Assembly (NCBI RefSeq): GCF_024169925.1
Contig: NZ_JALJXF010000001.1
Span: forward strand, 2,548,001-2,612,000
Direction of reading: 5' to 3'
DNA from: Methylorubrum extorquens
Lineage (GTDB): Bacteria; Pseudomonadota; Alphaproteobacteria; Rhizobiales; Beijerinckiaceae
DNA length: 64,000 nucleotides
Under the pieces are notes generated by a model. It was given only the letters and a program-made list of their open reading frames with translations, did no database searches and was not told the origin of the DNA. This document shows, piece after piece, positions 1 through 10,301 of the stretch. The position numbers were made by a program, and so were the translations under genes. How positions within the stretch are numbered: position 1 is the first letter of the stretch; every line of letters starts with the position of its first letter.

Positions 1-757
1 CGAGCGTGGTGATGCGGATCCGGTCATAGGTGGGCAACTGCAGCTCGCCCTTGAACGGATCCTTGCCGGTAGCGAGGTAGGAGCCGAAATCCTGGCCGAA
101 CTCGCCGGCCAGATCGTAGGCGTCGCTGGCGGCCGAGAAGCGGGCTTGGTTGGTGAAGGAGTTGGCCGCGCCCGCCCAGATCATCGCCGCGCGCTGGCGG
201 TTGCGGGTGTCGAGCGCCTCGGATTCGATGGTCAGGCTGCCGAGCCCGATCGGCACCCGCGGCACCGGAATCCGGCCGATCGTGTTGGCGAAGCCGACGC
301 CGACCTGGCCGGCCACCGAAATCGCCGTCGTGGCGGCGACGGTCGCGCCGGAGGCCGGCACGTTGGTGAGATCGACCCGGGTCACCGCCGAGCGCACCGT
401 GAGGTCGGCGCGCCCCGACGACACCACGTCGTAGCGCAGCGAGAGGTCGTAGCAGAGCGCCCGGTCGGCGGCGTTGGCGATCAGGCGCCGCTCCACCGGC
501 GACAGGCCGGGGCCGGAGACGGCCTCGGAGAAGACCGTCGGCACGATGCGCACGGTGCGTACCGTCTGCGGCAGGGTCGGATCGATGAACAGCTTGGATT
601 CGGAGGCGACGGCGTCGCTGGCCACGAACTGGTCGCGGCGCGAGAGGGCGCCGCCGTCGGTGAGCACCACGTCGCCGCAGCCGGCCAACCCGGCGAGCAG
701 GGCGGCGGCGAGCGCGAGACGGGAAACGCCGGGACGAAGGTTCGACCGCAGGGGCAT
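1..757 (-). CDS. DUF3313-type lipoprotein, partial (C-terminus off window)
   Basis: Reading leftward from an ATG at 757, a frame stays open for 252 residues to the window edge, so the C-terminus is missing. The N-terminus has basic residues, a hydrophobic stretch and a lipobox ending LAGLAGC, so it should be an acylated lipoprotein facing the periplasm. The mature part (KLFIDPTLPQTVRTVRIVPT onward, then a glycine/alanine-rich middle and a TNQARFSAASDAYDLAGEFG segment) resembles DUF3313 lipoproteins, which have no assigned reaction. The opposite strand is also open here, but its translation is arginine-rich with no family features. It stands alone; the next gene is divergent. Confidence 0.75.
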   Translation of the reverse strand, partial: MPLRSNLRPGVSRLALAAALLAGLAGCGDVVLTDGGALSRRDQFVASDAVASESKLFIDPTLPQTVRTVRIVPTVFSEAVSGPGLSPVERRLIANAADRALCYDLSLRYDVVSSGRADLTVRSAVTRVDLTNVPASGATVAATTAISVAGQVGVGFANTIGRIPVPRVPIGLGSLTIESEALDTRNRQRAAMIWAGAANSFTNQARFSAASDAYDLAGEFGQDFGSYLATGKDPFKGELQLPTYDRIRITTL

Positions 758-1052
758 CAGGCTCTTTCGCGGGATGGAGGCCGGCGCCGGGAGACGCTCG
801 GGGACGCGCATCCTGCCGAGACCGGCGGGACAGCATCGCTTTTCGGGCGGAAGCCTAGCCTTAAGCCGGCAGTCCCGGAAGGATCGGGCGGGGGACGGTG
901 CGCGTATCCCGCGGGCCTGTGACCGTTCAGCCACGTTGTTTCATCCCAACCCCACGCAACGCCGGATCATAGAGTCGCCTCCCTGCAACGCTTCCGCGCC
1001 TCACGCGCGCGCCTGCGCAACCCTTCGGCACGTCGCGCGCTTGTCCCTGCCG
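758..1052. other. Divergent intergenic region, nothing specific seen
   Basis: About 295 bases separate the start of the DUF3313 lipoprotein gene (leftward) from that of the DHA2 exporter (rightward). Both promoters must lie here. I see no convincing -35/-10 pair, palindrome or small ORF. The exporter frame stays open leftward through this stretch, but the upstream translation is low-complexity and lacks membrane character. Confidence 0.4.
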
Positions 1053-2534
1053 ATGCGTCCCGCCCAGATCGTCCCCCTCGTCGTCGCCACCGCTTTGTTC
1101 ATGGAGAACACCGACTCGACGGTGATCGCCACGGCCCTGCCGGCGATCGCGGCGAGCCTCGGCGTCGATCCGATCGCCCTCAAGCTGGCGCTCACGGCCT
1201 ATCTCGTGAGTCTGGCGATCTTCATTCCGGTTTCGGGCTGGGCCGCCGACCGCTACGGCGCCCGCAACGTCTTTCGCGCCGCCCTGTGCGTGTTCATGGC
1301 CGGCTCGCTCGCCTGCGCCGCCGCGAACTCGCTCACCGGCTTCGTCGCCGCCCGCTTCGTGCAGGGGGTCGGCGGGGCGATGATGGTGCCGGTCGGCCGC
1401 CTCGTGATCCTGCGCTCGGTGCCGAAATCCGAACTCGTCGGGGCGCTGGCCTACCTCACGATTCCGGCGCTGATCGGCCCGATCCTCGGGCCGCCGCTCG
1501 GCGGCTTCATCACCACTTATGCCGACTGGCGCTGGATCTTCTTCATCAACATCCCGATCGGGCTCGCCGGCATCGTGCTCGCGACCCTGTATTTCGGCGA
1601 CATCCGCGAGGAGACGCGCCCGCCGCTCGACGTGACGGGCTTCCTGCTCTCGGGCGGCGGGCTCGCCCTGCTGATGCTGGGCTTTGCCGCGACCGGGCGC
1701 CATCTCCTGCCGGACGGCGTCTCCTGGGGCTGCATGGCCGGCGGCCTCGCGCTCATCGGGCTCTACCTGCGCCACGCCAAGCGCACCGAGCACCCGCTCA
1801 TCCGCCTCGACCTACTCAAGCACGACACCTTCCGCGCGGCGGTGACGGGGGGAAGCCTGTTCCGCATCGGCACGGGCGCCATCCCCTTCCTGCTGCCGCT
1901 GATGCTGCAGATCGGCTTCGGGCTCGATCCCCTGCATTCCGGGCTCATCACCTTCGCCGCGGCGGCCGGCGCCCTTCTCATCAAGATCGTCGGCCCGCGC
2001 ATCCTGCGGGCTTATGGCTTCCGCCGGGTGATGGTGACGAACGCGCTGGTCGCCGCCGCCTTTCTCGCCGCCAACGGGCTGTTCACGGTCGAGACCCCGC
2101 ACTGGATCATCGTCGGCGTGCTGCTGCTCGGCGGCTGCGTGCGCTCGCTGCAATTCACCTGCGTCAACGCCATCGCCTATGCCGATCTCGAATCGCGGGA
2201 GATGAGCGCGGCCACGAGTCTGGCCAGCGTCGCGCAGCAATTGTCCCTGAGCCTCGGCGTCTCCATCGGCGCCCTGGCGCTGGAGGGCGCCGCCGCCTGG
2301 CACGGCCATGCCGGGATCGAGGCGGGGGATTTCTCCCTCGCCTTCCTTGGGGTGGCTCTGGTCTCGGCGGGCTCGTTCTTCGTGTTCCGGCGGCTGGCGC
2401 CGGATGCCGGCGCGGAGGTCTCGGGTCAGCGACGGGTCGCTGCGGCCGTGCCGACACCCGCTGACGGCTCGCCTCAGAGTCTTGCCCCTGTTACGCCGCA
2501 GCCCGCGCCGGAGCCCGGCCGCCCGTCCGCTTGA
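1053..2534 (+). CDS. MFS drug exporter, DHA2 (EmrB/QacA) family
   Basis: A 493-residue inner-membrane protein when started at the ATG at 1053. The frame is open further upstream, but that part is not membrane-like, and the family N-terminus (MENTDSTVIATALPAIAASL) lies just after this start. The first helix carries the D-(S/T)-T-V-x-x-x-A-L-P signature of drug:H+ antiporters, the 2-3 loop has GWAADRYGARNVF (motif A), and helix 5 has LIGPILGPPLGG (motif C, antiporter-specific). The length fits 14-helix DHA2 proteins (about 470-510). It probably exports a toxic compound in exchange for protons; the substrate cannot be read from sequence. Its last 44 bases overlap the 3' end of the convergent DoxX gene. 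Confidence 0.85.
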   Translation: MRPAQIVPLVVATALFMENTDSTVIATALPAIAASLGVDPIALKLALTAYLVSLAIFIPVSGWAADRYGARNVFRAALCVFMAGSLACAAANSLTGFVAARFVQGVGGAMMVPVGRLVILRSVPKSELVGALAYLTIPALIGPILGPPLGGFITTYADWRWIFFINIPIGLAGIVLATLYFGDIREETRPPLDVTGFLLSGGGLALLMLGFAATGRHLLPDGVSWGCMAGGLALIGLYLRHAKRTEHPLIRLDLLKHDTFRAAVTGGSLFRIGTGAIPFLLPLMLQIGFGLDPLHSGLITFAAAAGALLIKIVGPRILRAYGFRRVMVTNALVAAAFLAANGLFTVETPHWIIVGVLLLGGCVRSLQFTCVNAIAYADLESREMSAATSLASVAQQLSLSLGVSIGALALEGAAAWHGHAGIEAGDFSLAFLGVALVSAGSFFVFRRLAPDAGAEVSGQRRVAAAVPTPADGSPQSLAPVTPQPAPEPGRPSA

Positions 2535-3018
2535 CGCCGCCGGACTTAGGCCGCGCGGGCGCCTTGGCCGCCACCTTGGCAGGGGTGCGTACGGGCGCCG
2601 GAGCCTCGCCCGAGTTGAAGATCCCGCGCCAGCTCCAGGCGCCGGGGCCGGTCATCGCGTACATCAGGAAGGCGCCGGCCAGCCCGAGATCCGCAAAAAG
2701 GAAGCTGCGCTCGGTCACCGCGGCGGCCCCGGCGTGGAGCCAGAACGGGTGCAGCAGGGCGGCCATGCCGGCGACGAAACCGGCCATGGCGAGCCCGGTG
2801 AGCCGCGGCATCACGCCGAGGATCACCGCGAGCGGCCCGAACACCTGTACGATCACCGCCGCCGTCGCGACCGCGTTGGGGGCGGGACAGCCGGCGCCCG
2901 CCAGCGTCACCGCGAAGCCGGAGACGTTGAGTGCGCGCGCCACGCCGGTCGGCAGCAGGGCCGAGGCTATGAGGAGGCGGGCGGCGAGAAGGATGCCGTT
3001 CTGGGCTGAACCGAACAC
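2491..3018 (-). CDS. DoxX family membrane protein
   Basis: A 175-residue protein starting at a GTG (3018). Residues 7-135 hold four hydrophobic helices with DoxX features: an N-terminal ARLLIASALLPTGVARALN, a central GPLAVILGVMPRLTGLAMAG and a HPFWLHAG segment. DoxX-type proteins are small quinone-associated or uncharacterised membrane subunits, so the reaction is unknown. The last 40 residues are a Lys/Ala/Pro/Arg tail (KVAAKAPARPKSGG) that probably lies in the cytoplasm. This tail is the part that overlaps the convergent exporter gene by 44 bases, so it may be a late extension. Confidence 0.75.
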   Translation of the reverse strand: MFGSAQNGILLAARLLIASALLPTGVARALNVSGFAVTLAGAGCPAPNAVATAAVIVQVFGPLAVILGVMPRLTGLAMAGFVAGMAALLHPFWLHAGAAAVTERSFLFADLGLAGAFLMYAMTGPGAWSWRGIFNSGEAPAPVRTPAKVAAKAPARPKSGGVKRTGGRAPARAAA

Positions 3019-3119
3019 GGGCCGAGGACTCCGGGCGAGAAGGAATGCCGGGAAGCCTCGGGGGCCAGCGTGAATCGCCGGTTAAGGAGGCCCGGCGAAG
3101 CGAGGGATGCCTGGGGATC

Positions 3120-3147
3120 GTCCATGAACCATGGACCCACCATGGAC
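3120..3147. promoter_or_regulatory. Palindrome GTCCATG-AAC-CATGGAC plus a third half-site upstream of the ACP gene
   Basis: Two 7-base arms (3120-3126 and 3130-3136) form a perfect inverted repeat separated by three bases. CCATGGAC, which covers the second arm, recurs as a direct copy at 3140-3147. The array lies about 70-110 bases upstream of the ACP/ligase/decarboxylase genes. The spacing suits an operator for a dimeric regulator, but I recognise no known regulator. Confidence 0.35.
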
Positions 3148-3216
3148 TTGCCCGAGCGTTGGGCTTAAGTCCGCAACCCGAGAGCAGCACAGGACGGATC
3201 GAGGGGCATCCAAGCC

Positions 3217-3480
3217 GTGGTTCAGTCGATGGCCGACGTGCGGGAGGCGATCTTCGCCTTCATCGCGGCCCGCAACCCGGGCCTTCCCTCCGGCGCCGTC
3301 ACCGGGGAGACTTCCCTCGTGACCAGCGATGCGCTCGATTCGATCGGCATCCTCGACCTGATGATGCATCTCGGCGACCGCTTCGGCGTCGAAGTGGACG
3401 AGGATAGCTTCGACCTCGCGAACTTCGCCAGCGTCGACACGCTGGCCCATTTCATCGACGACCGGCGTTCCGACGTCTGA
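3217..3480 (+). CDS. Acyl carrier protein (exosortase-A-cluster type)
   Basis: An 87-residue acidic four-helix carrier protein. Ser42 in the DALDSIGILDL motif is the expected 4'-phosphopantetheine attachment site, in the D-S-I/L context of PP-binding domains. The GTG at 3217 has a GAGGGG ten bases upstream; the in-frame ATG at 3229 is an equally possible start (83 residues). It is the first gene of a tight trio: the ligase follows after 19 bases and the decarboxylase after four more. By family knowledge the substrate would be tethered here as a thioester while the two neighbours work on it. It is not the fatty-acid ACP, which has a DSLDTVELVM-like site and other neighbours. Confidence 0.85.
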   Translation: MVQSMADVREAIFAFIAARNPGLPSGAVTGETSLVTSDALDSIGILDLMMHLGDRFGVEVDEDSFDLANFASVDTLAHFIDDRRSDV

Positions 3481-3499
3481 TCCGCGCCTGACCCGTCCC

Positions 3500-5017
3500 A
3501 TGGCCCCGACGCTGCTGCACCACCTGCTCGAAGGAGCCGGCGCGGACGATTCCCCCGCGATCGTTGAGGGGGGGGAAACCCTCACCTACGGCGCCTTTCG
3601 GGCCCGCGTCGCCGCCTTGGCGGAACGCTTGGCGCGCCTCGGCCTGCGGCCCGGTGACCGAGTCGCGATCCTGCTGCCGAAATCGATCCGTGAATGCGTC
3701 GCGATCTTTGCCGCCAGCGCGGCCGGCGGCGTGTTCGTGCCGATCCACCCATCCTTGCGCCCGCGTCAGGTCCACCACATCGTCGCCGATAGCGGCGCGC
3801 GGGTGCTGCTGACCGATGCCGCCCACGCCGCTGGGCTCGAAGGTGCGCTGGATGACGTTGCGGATCTGCGCATCTTGGACGGGGAAACCGGTGACGACGC
3901 CGCCGCCCTCCAACCCGGCGAGCCGGCGCCGGAGGGGTTGGCGGCGATCCTCTACACCTCGGGCTCGACCGGCCTGCCCAAGGGCGTGATGCTCTCCCAT
4001 GCCAACCTGATCGCCGGCACCCGCATCGTGCGGACCTATCTCGGCATCAACCCCGCAGACCGCCTTCTCTCGGTGCTGCCGTTCTCGTTCGATTACGGCC
4101 TCAACCAGCTCCTCACCAGCATCGAGCAGGGCGCGCGTATCGTGCTGCTGACCCCGCGTCTCGGCGACGACGTGGTGCGGGCGCTGGAGGCGCACCGCAT
4201 CACCGTGCTGGCCGGCGTGCCGACGCTGTGGACGCTGCTGACACGGGCAGCACCCCATCTGGCCAAGGCGGATCTTTCGGCCCTGCGGGCGATCACCAAT
4301 TCCGGCGGCAGCCTTGCGCTACCGACGATAGAGCGCCTGCGCGCGCGGTTGCCGCATACGGCCGTCGTGCTGATGTACGGCCTGACGGAAGCCTTCCGCT
4401 CGACCTACCTGCCGCCGGACGAGATCGACCGGCGCCCGGACTCGATCGGCCGCGCCATCCCCGAGACCGAAATCTTCGCCATCACCCTCGCAGGGCGCCG
4501 GGCGCGACCCGGCGAGCCCGGCATCCTGCACCACCGCGGCCCGACCGTCTCGATGGGCTACTGGAAGCGGCCCGAGGACACCGCCCGCGTGCTGGTGCCC
4601 GACCCGTTCCCGCCGCCCGGAGCCAAACCGGATCTCGTCTGCCGCTCTGGCGACCTCGTGGTGGAGGATACTGAGGGCTTCTTCCGGTTCATCGGCCGCG
4701 AGGACACGATGATCAAGACGCAAGGGTTTCGCGTGAGCCCCACCGAGGTCGAGGCGGCCTTGATGGAGACGGGCGCCTTCCGCGCCGCCGCCGTGATCGG
4801 CCTGCCCGACCCGAGCCTCGGCCAGCGCATCCATGCCGTCACCGTCCCCGCCGAGGGCGCGCCGGGCACGGCGGACGTGCTGCAGGCCTTGCGCACCGCG
4901 CTGGCGCCCCACCTCGTGCCCCGCACCATCGAGGCGGTGGCCGCGCTGCCGACCACGCCCAACGGCAAGGTCGATTACAAGCGCCTCACCGCCGAGCGCG
5001 CGGCGGCGGAGATCTAG
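3500..5017 (+). CDS. AMP-forming acyl/amino-acid ligase, exosortase-A-associated type
   Basis: A 505-residue member of the ANL (acyl-CoA synthetase/NRPS adenylation) superfamily. The P-loop-like motif LYTSGSTGLPKG is at about residues 151-161, MYGLTEA (the YGxTE motif) at about 293-299, the SGD hinge region at about 383, and a C-terminal NGKVDYK with the lysine expected to act in adenylation. It should activate a carboxylic acid with ATP and transfer it to the ACP just upstream (3217-3480) or to CoA. The MYGLTEAFRSTYLPPDEI block is typical of the ligase family that accompanies exosortase A (TIGR03098). Start ATG at 3500. The stop lies four bases before the decarboxylase start. Confidence 0.88.
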   Translation: MAPTLLHHLLEGAGADDSPAIVEGGETLTYGAFRARVAALAERLARLGLRPGDRVAILLPKSIRECVAIFAASAAGGVFVPIHPSLRPRQVHHIVADSGARVLLTDAAHAAGLEGALDDVADLRILDGETGDDAAALQPGEPAPEGLAAILYTSGSTGLPKGVMLSHANLIAGTRIVRTYLGINPADRLLSVLPFSFDYGLNQLLTSIEQGARIVLLTPRLGDDVVRALEAHRITVLAGVPTLWTLLTRAAPHLAKADLSALRAITNSGGSLALPTIERLRARLPHTAVVLMYGLTEAFRSTYLPPDEIDRRPDSIGRAIPETEIFAITLAGRRARPGEPGILHHRGPTVSMGYWKRPEDTARVLVPDPFPPPGAKPDLVCRSGDLVVEDTEGFFRFIGREDTMIKTQGFRVSPTEVEAALMETGAFRAAAVIGLPDPSLGQRIHAVTVPAEGAPGTADVLQALRTALAPHLVPRTIEAVAALPTTPNGKVDYKRLTAERAAAEI

Positions 5018-5021
5018 GCCG

Positions 5022-6314
5022 ATGGCTGACGCACCCGACCTCGCCGCCGCGCTGATCGCCGAGAATTTTTCCCGCGATGCGGGCGGCGTGCTCCAGGTCG
5101 GCGGCCTGCCGCTGACCGAGCTGACACAAGAGTTCGGCACGCCGCTCTTCGTCTACGACGCCGACACGATGCGCCGGACCTACCGGGCGCTGTGCGCGGC
5201 CCTCGCCGGTTTCGCGGAGGTGGATTTTTCGGTCAAGGCGAACCCCAACCCGGCGGTGATCCGCGTCTTCTCCGAGGAGGGGGCGGGGGCCGAGATCGCC
5301 TCCGGTGCCGAGTTCGACGCCGCCATCCGGGCGGGCGTCCCTGCGGACAAGATCCTGTTCGCCGGTCCGGGTAAGGGCGCGGCCGACCTCGACCGGGTGA
5401 TCGGCGGCGGCATCGGCGAGATCCATCTCGAAAACCGCGAGGAGATGGATCGCGTCGCAGCGGCGGCCGAGCGCCACGGCGTGTGCGTGCGGGTGGCGCT
5501 GCGGGTCAATCCCGGCGCGACCGCGCAGGGCGGGGCGATGCGGATGGGCGGCAAGCCCTCGCCGTTCGGCTTCGACGAGGAAGACATCGAAGCCGCCATC
5601 GACGCGGTGGAAGCCTCACCGTGCCTGCGGCTCATCGGGCTCCACCTGTTCGCGGGCACCCAAGGGCTGAAGGCGGACACCCTCCTCGGCCAGTGGAGCT
5701 ACGGGCTCGGGCTTGCGGCGCAGATCGCGGGGAGGATCGGGCGGCCGCTGGAAACGATCGATCTCGGCGGCGGCCTCGGCATCCCGTACTTCTCCGGCGA
5801 CACCGCCCTCGATCTCGGCGCGATCCGGGCTGGGCTGCCCGCTCTGATCGCCACCCTGCGGGCGGACCCGAGGCTGGCGAGCGCCCGCGTGGTGCTGGAG
5901 CCCGGCCGCTACCTCACTGGGCCGGCGGGCGTCTACGTGGCGCGGGTGCTGGCGGTGAAGGAATCGCGTGGCAGCCGCTTCGTCATCACCGATGGCGGCA
6001 TGCATCACCATCTCGCCGCGAGCGGCAATCTCGGCCAGATCGTCAAGCGCGACTTTCCGCTGGCCGCGGTGGTTGAGGGGGCCGAGGTGGAACGGACGCC
6101 CACCGCCGTGGTCGGACCGCTCTGCACTCCCCTCGACATGCTGGCCCGCGCCGCCCCCCTGCCGCCGCTCGCCGAGGGCGACCTCGTGGCGGTGCTGCAA
6201 TCGGGGGCCTATGGCCTTACCGCGAGCCCCACGGGCTTCCTCAGCCACCCGATGCCGGCCGAGGTGCTGGTGGAGGGGGGTGAGGCCAGGGAGATCCGGG
6301 CGCGCGGGTCTTGA
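5022..6314 (+). CDS. PLP-dependent fold-III decarboxylase, exosortase-A-associated type
   Basis: 430 residues from the ATG at 5022. It has the alanine-racemase-like barrel and C-terminal beta domain of ornithine/diaminopimelate decarboxylases. Lys72 in VDFSVKANPN should hold PLP as a Schiff base. GGGLG (249-253) and EPGR (293-296) contact the phosphate. Cys368 in GPLCTPLD and Tyr397 in QSGAYG are the residues contributed to the active site across the dimer. It is closest in pattern to the decarboxylases found in exosortase A clusters (TIGR03099), not to lysA. Because it follows an ACP and a ligase in one unit, its substrate may be an ACP-bound amino acid, as with BtrK in butirosin synthesis; that is inference. 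Confidence 0.87.
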   Translation: MADAPDLAAALIAENFSRDAGGVLQVGGLPLTELTQEFGTPLFVYDADTMRRTYRALCAALAGFAEVDFSVKANPNPAVIRVFSEEGAGAEIASGAEFDAAIRAGVPADKILFAGPGKGAADLDRVIGGGIGEIHLENREEMDRVAAAAERHGVCVRVALRVNPGATAQGGAMRMGGKPSPFGFDEEDIEAAIDAVEASPCLRLIGLHLFAGTQGLKADTLLGQWSYGLGLAAQIAGRIGRPLETIDLGGGLGIPYFSGDTALDLGAIRAGLPALIATLRADPRLASARVVLEPGRYLTGPAGVYVARVLAVKESRGSRFVITDGGMHHHLAASGNLGQIVKRDFPLAAVVEGAEVERTPTAVVGPLCTPLDMLARAAPLPPLAEGDLVAVLQSGAYGLTASPTGFLSHPMPAEVLVEGGEAREIRARGS

Positions 6315-6424
6315 TCCTGGCGCGATCCGGGGCCGCGCGGTGCGGTCGCGCAAGCCCCCATCGCGCGAGCGCGACGGGAGCCTCGGGTGCCGCTCGGACG
6401 TGCCGATGCGGCTTTGCGCTTCGA

Positions 6425-8101
6425 TCAGGCGGCCCGCACCGTGGCGAGGAAGCGCTGAACCTCCGTCGAGAGGGTCTCGGACTGGCGTGACAGCTCCGCG
6501 GCGGCGCTCAGGACCTGGCTCGCGGCAGCCCCCGTCTCCTCGGCCGCACCGGCCACGCTGCTGATGTTCGTCGTCACCTCGCCGGTGCCGATCGCGGCCT
6601 GGGCGACGTTGCGCACGATCTCCTGGGTCGCCGCCCCCTGCTGCTCGACCGCGGCGGCGATGCTCGACGCCACGCCGTTGATCTCCCTGATGCGGCCGGC
6701 AATACCGCCGATCGCGGCCACCGCCTGCCCGGTCGCCCCCTGGATCGTCCCGATCTGGGCGGCGATCTCGTCGGTGGCGCGCGACGTCTGTGTGGCGAGT
6801 TCCTTCACTTCCGTCGCGACGACGGCGAAGCCGCGGCCCGCCTCGCCGGCACGGGCGGCCTCGATCGTCGCGTTCAGCGCCAGCAGGTTCGTCTGACCGG
6901 CGATCGTCGAGATCATCGAAACGACGTTGTTGATCTGGGCGGCGGCGTTCGACAGGTTCTGCACGAGCACCGCCGTATGGTCGGCCTCGCCGACCGCACT
7001 CTCGGCCAGATCCGCCGAACTCGCCACCTGGCGGCCGATCTCCTGAACCGATGCGCCCAGTTCCTCGGCTGCGGCGGCAACGGTCTGCACGTTCGCCGCC
7101 GCCTCCTCGGCCGCAGACGCCACGGTCAGGGATTGCGATGCCGTCTCGGTGGCCGTTCCCGACATGCTCTGAGCCGTCGCCTGCAACTGGCTGGCGGACG
7201 AGGTCACCATGCCGATGATCCCACTGACCATCGTCTCGAAATGATCGGCCATCTGCCGCATGCCGGCCTTGCGCTGCTCCTCCGCCGAGGCGCGGGCGAG
7301 AGCGGTGTCCTCCTCCAGCTTGCGCGTGTGGATCAGGTTGGTGCGGAACACCTCGACGGCGGATGCCATCTCGCCGATCTCGTTCCGGCGGCCCTTGGAC
7401 GGAACGTCCCGCTCGGTATCGCCGCTCGCGATGTCGCGCATCGCGCCCGTCATCTGCTGGATCGGCCGGGCCACGCCGAAGATGGAGAACGCCATGGCCA
7501 GGATCGTGACGACGAGGCCCACGGCCAGCATCGTGACGGCCGTGCGGATCGCCTCAGATTGTTGGATCTGCGCGGCCTCTCCGGCGGCCTTGCTGGCCTC
7601 GAAGTTCAGATCGACGAGCCGGGTCGCGGCGGCGGCGGCGGCGCGATACCGCGTATGGTTCTCCGTACGGAACATCACCAAGGCCTGCTCGACGTTTGTT
7701 TCGGCAAGCCGCCGCAGGTTGGACCAGTCCTGCTTCAGCACGTCGACCCTCTGGATGAGGTCGTCGTAGGCAGCCTGCTCGGCGCTGCTGGCGACGAGAG
7801 CCTTATACTTGGCGATCTCGGAGCTGCGCGCCTCGATCAACTCATTCGCCAAGGCAAGGTCTTCTTTCCTGATTTCATCATTAGGCGCGGTCAGGAAACG
7901 CAGCTGAGTCGTTCTGACCTGCAGGATGAGCCTGTTGATGCGGCCCGCCTGATTGAGAGACGGAATTGCATTGGTGATGATGACGTTCGTGCTCTCGCCA
8001 TTCGTTTGAAGGGCTTTGATCGAAACGATCCCCTGGATAGCGGATACGATCGTCAAGATAGCGAATATGCTGACAAGTATTGATTTGATGCTGATTTTCA
8101 T
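6425..8101 (-). CDS. Methyl-accepting chemotaxis protein with 4HB-type sensor
   Basis: A 558-residue transmembrane chemoreceptor. TM1 covers residues 7-27 and is followed by a helical periplasmic domain of about 160 residues (four-helix-bundle type, with [20 protein letters not shown]). TM2 is at about 190-212 ([20 protein letters not shown]), HAMP at about 213-265, and the cytoplasmic signalling hairpin at about 300-555 with the conserved tip [20 protein letters not shown]. No CheR-tethering pentapeptide is present at the C-terminus (ends FLATVRAA). It signals to CheA/CheW; the ligand is unknown. It is isolated, with no che genes nearby. The convergent neighbour ends 110 bases away. Confidence 0.93.
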   Translation of the reverse strand: MKISIKSILVSIFAILTIVSAIQGIVSIKALQTNGESTNVIITNAIPSLNQAGRINRLILQVRTTQLRFLTAPNDEIRKEDLALANELIEARSSEIAKYKALVASSAEQAAYDDLIQRVDVLKQDWSNLRRLAETNVEQALVMFRTENHTRYRAAAAAATRLVDLNFEASKAAGEAAQIQQSEAIRTAVTMLAVGLVVTILAMAFSIFGVARPIQQMTGAMRDIASGDTERDVPSKGRRNEIGEMASAVEVFRTNLIHTRKLEEDTALARASAEEQRKAGMRQMADHFETMVSGIIGMVTSSASQLQATAQSMSGTATETASQSLTVASAAEEAAANVQTVAAAAEELGASVQEIGRQVASSADLAESAVGEADHTAVLVQNLSNAAAQINNVVSMISTIAGQTNLLALNATIEAARAGEAGRGFAVVATEVKELATQTSRATDEIAAQIGTIQGATGQAVAAIGGIAGRIREINGVASSIAAAVEQQGAATQEIVRNVAQAAIGTGEVTTNISSVAGAAEETGAAASQVLSAAAELSRQSETLSTEVQRFLATVRAA

Positions 8102-8522
8102 TTTTCGCCCCAGGTCAATCCCCTATGATGTCTATCCTGCGTTTGATAATGGAACGTAAAGTCGAGTGGACATTCGTATGCTCTTCATTCCTGTTTTCAG
8201 AATTATAGTGATGGCGATCGAACGCAACCCTGGTCTTATATTTCGGTGTATGAAAATATTCTTCCGCCGGGCCGGCACCGGACGATGACATCGAGGTTTG
8301 CCCCTCCGCCGCTTCCGCGGAGGAGTGATCGGGGAGCTACCGAAGCGACCGGCCTTCGAGACTGGGCTCCGGCACGAGAGGCGCTGCCGTCCGCATCGTA
8401 GGGATGCCGGGCCCTCGATGGGATAGGGTCTGCTCCGGGGGGGCGGGCCGGTGAAAAGACACCCCCGCGACCGGGCAGAGACATCGGGCTCGTTCCGCAA
8501 GCACATCCCGAAAAGCAAAAAA
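8102..8522. other. Intergenic stretch with an AT-rich leader of the chemoreceptor gene
   Basis: The part next to the receptor start (about 8102-8260) is clearly AT-richer than its surroundings, with runs such as aattatag and gaaaatattc. It most likely holds the leftward promoter of the chemoreceptor; a GGGGCGAAAA sequence directly precedes its ATG and can serve as the ribosome-binding site. The rest up to 8510 has no recognisable gene. An open minus frame at 8132-8518 gives a basic, low-complexity translation and is not credible. Confidence 0.4.
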
Positions 8523-8542
8523 CCCCGGCCTTGCGGCCGGGG
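8511..8542 (-). terminator. Rho-independent terminator of the aldehyde dehydrogenase gene
   Basis: A perfect 8-bp stem CCCCGGCC/GGCCGGGG (8523-8530 with 8535-8542) closes a TTGC loop. Read leftward it is followed by a T-rich run (complement of aaaagcaaaaaa at 8511-8522). It lies 34 bases beyond the stop codon of the aldehyde dehydrogenase. Confidence 0.85.
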
Positions 8543-8576
8543 CTGAAGTCGGTCTCGAACTTCTTTGAATGGAAGT

Positions 8577-10100
<1,524 letters not shown>

Positions 10101-10301
10101 CGCGTTTCCTCCGTTGCGCTTGTTCGTTGACCGCTCTTGTCGCCGGTCTTGTGTCGCGGGTGTTGCCGCGTCTTCGCGGGAGACAAGAGCAGTCGCCCCG
10201 TCCGATCAAGGTGGACTTTTGTCCAACGCGGCTTCTGGTGGCCGCCGACTTGACTGTGTTCGCAATTGTTTTGCCGGCCGCCGGGGGCGGCTGCGGCTCC
10301 A

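Noticed and set aside
474..1052. Upstream extension of the DHA2 exporter frame
   Set aside because: The extra 193 residues are Arg/Pro-rich without membrane character; the family N-terminus begins right after the ATG at 1053.
8132..8518. Open minus frame of 128 codons upstream of the chemoreceptor
   Set aside because: Basic, low-complexity translation with no ribosome-binding site, overlapping the dehydrogenase terminator region.
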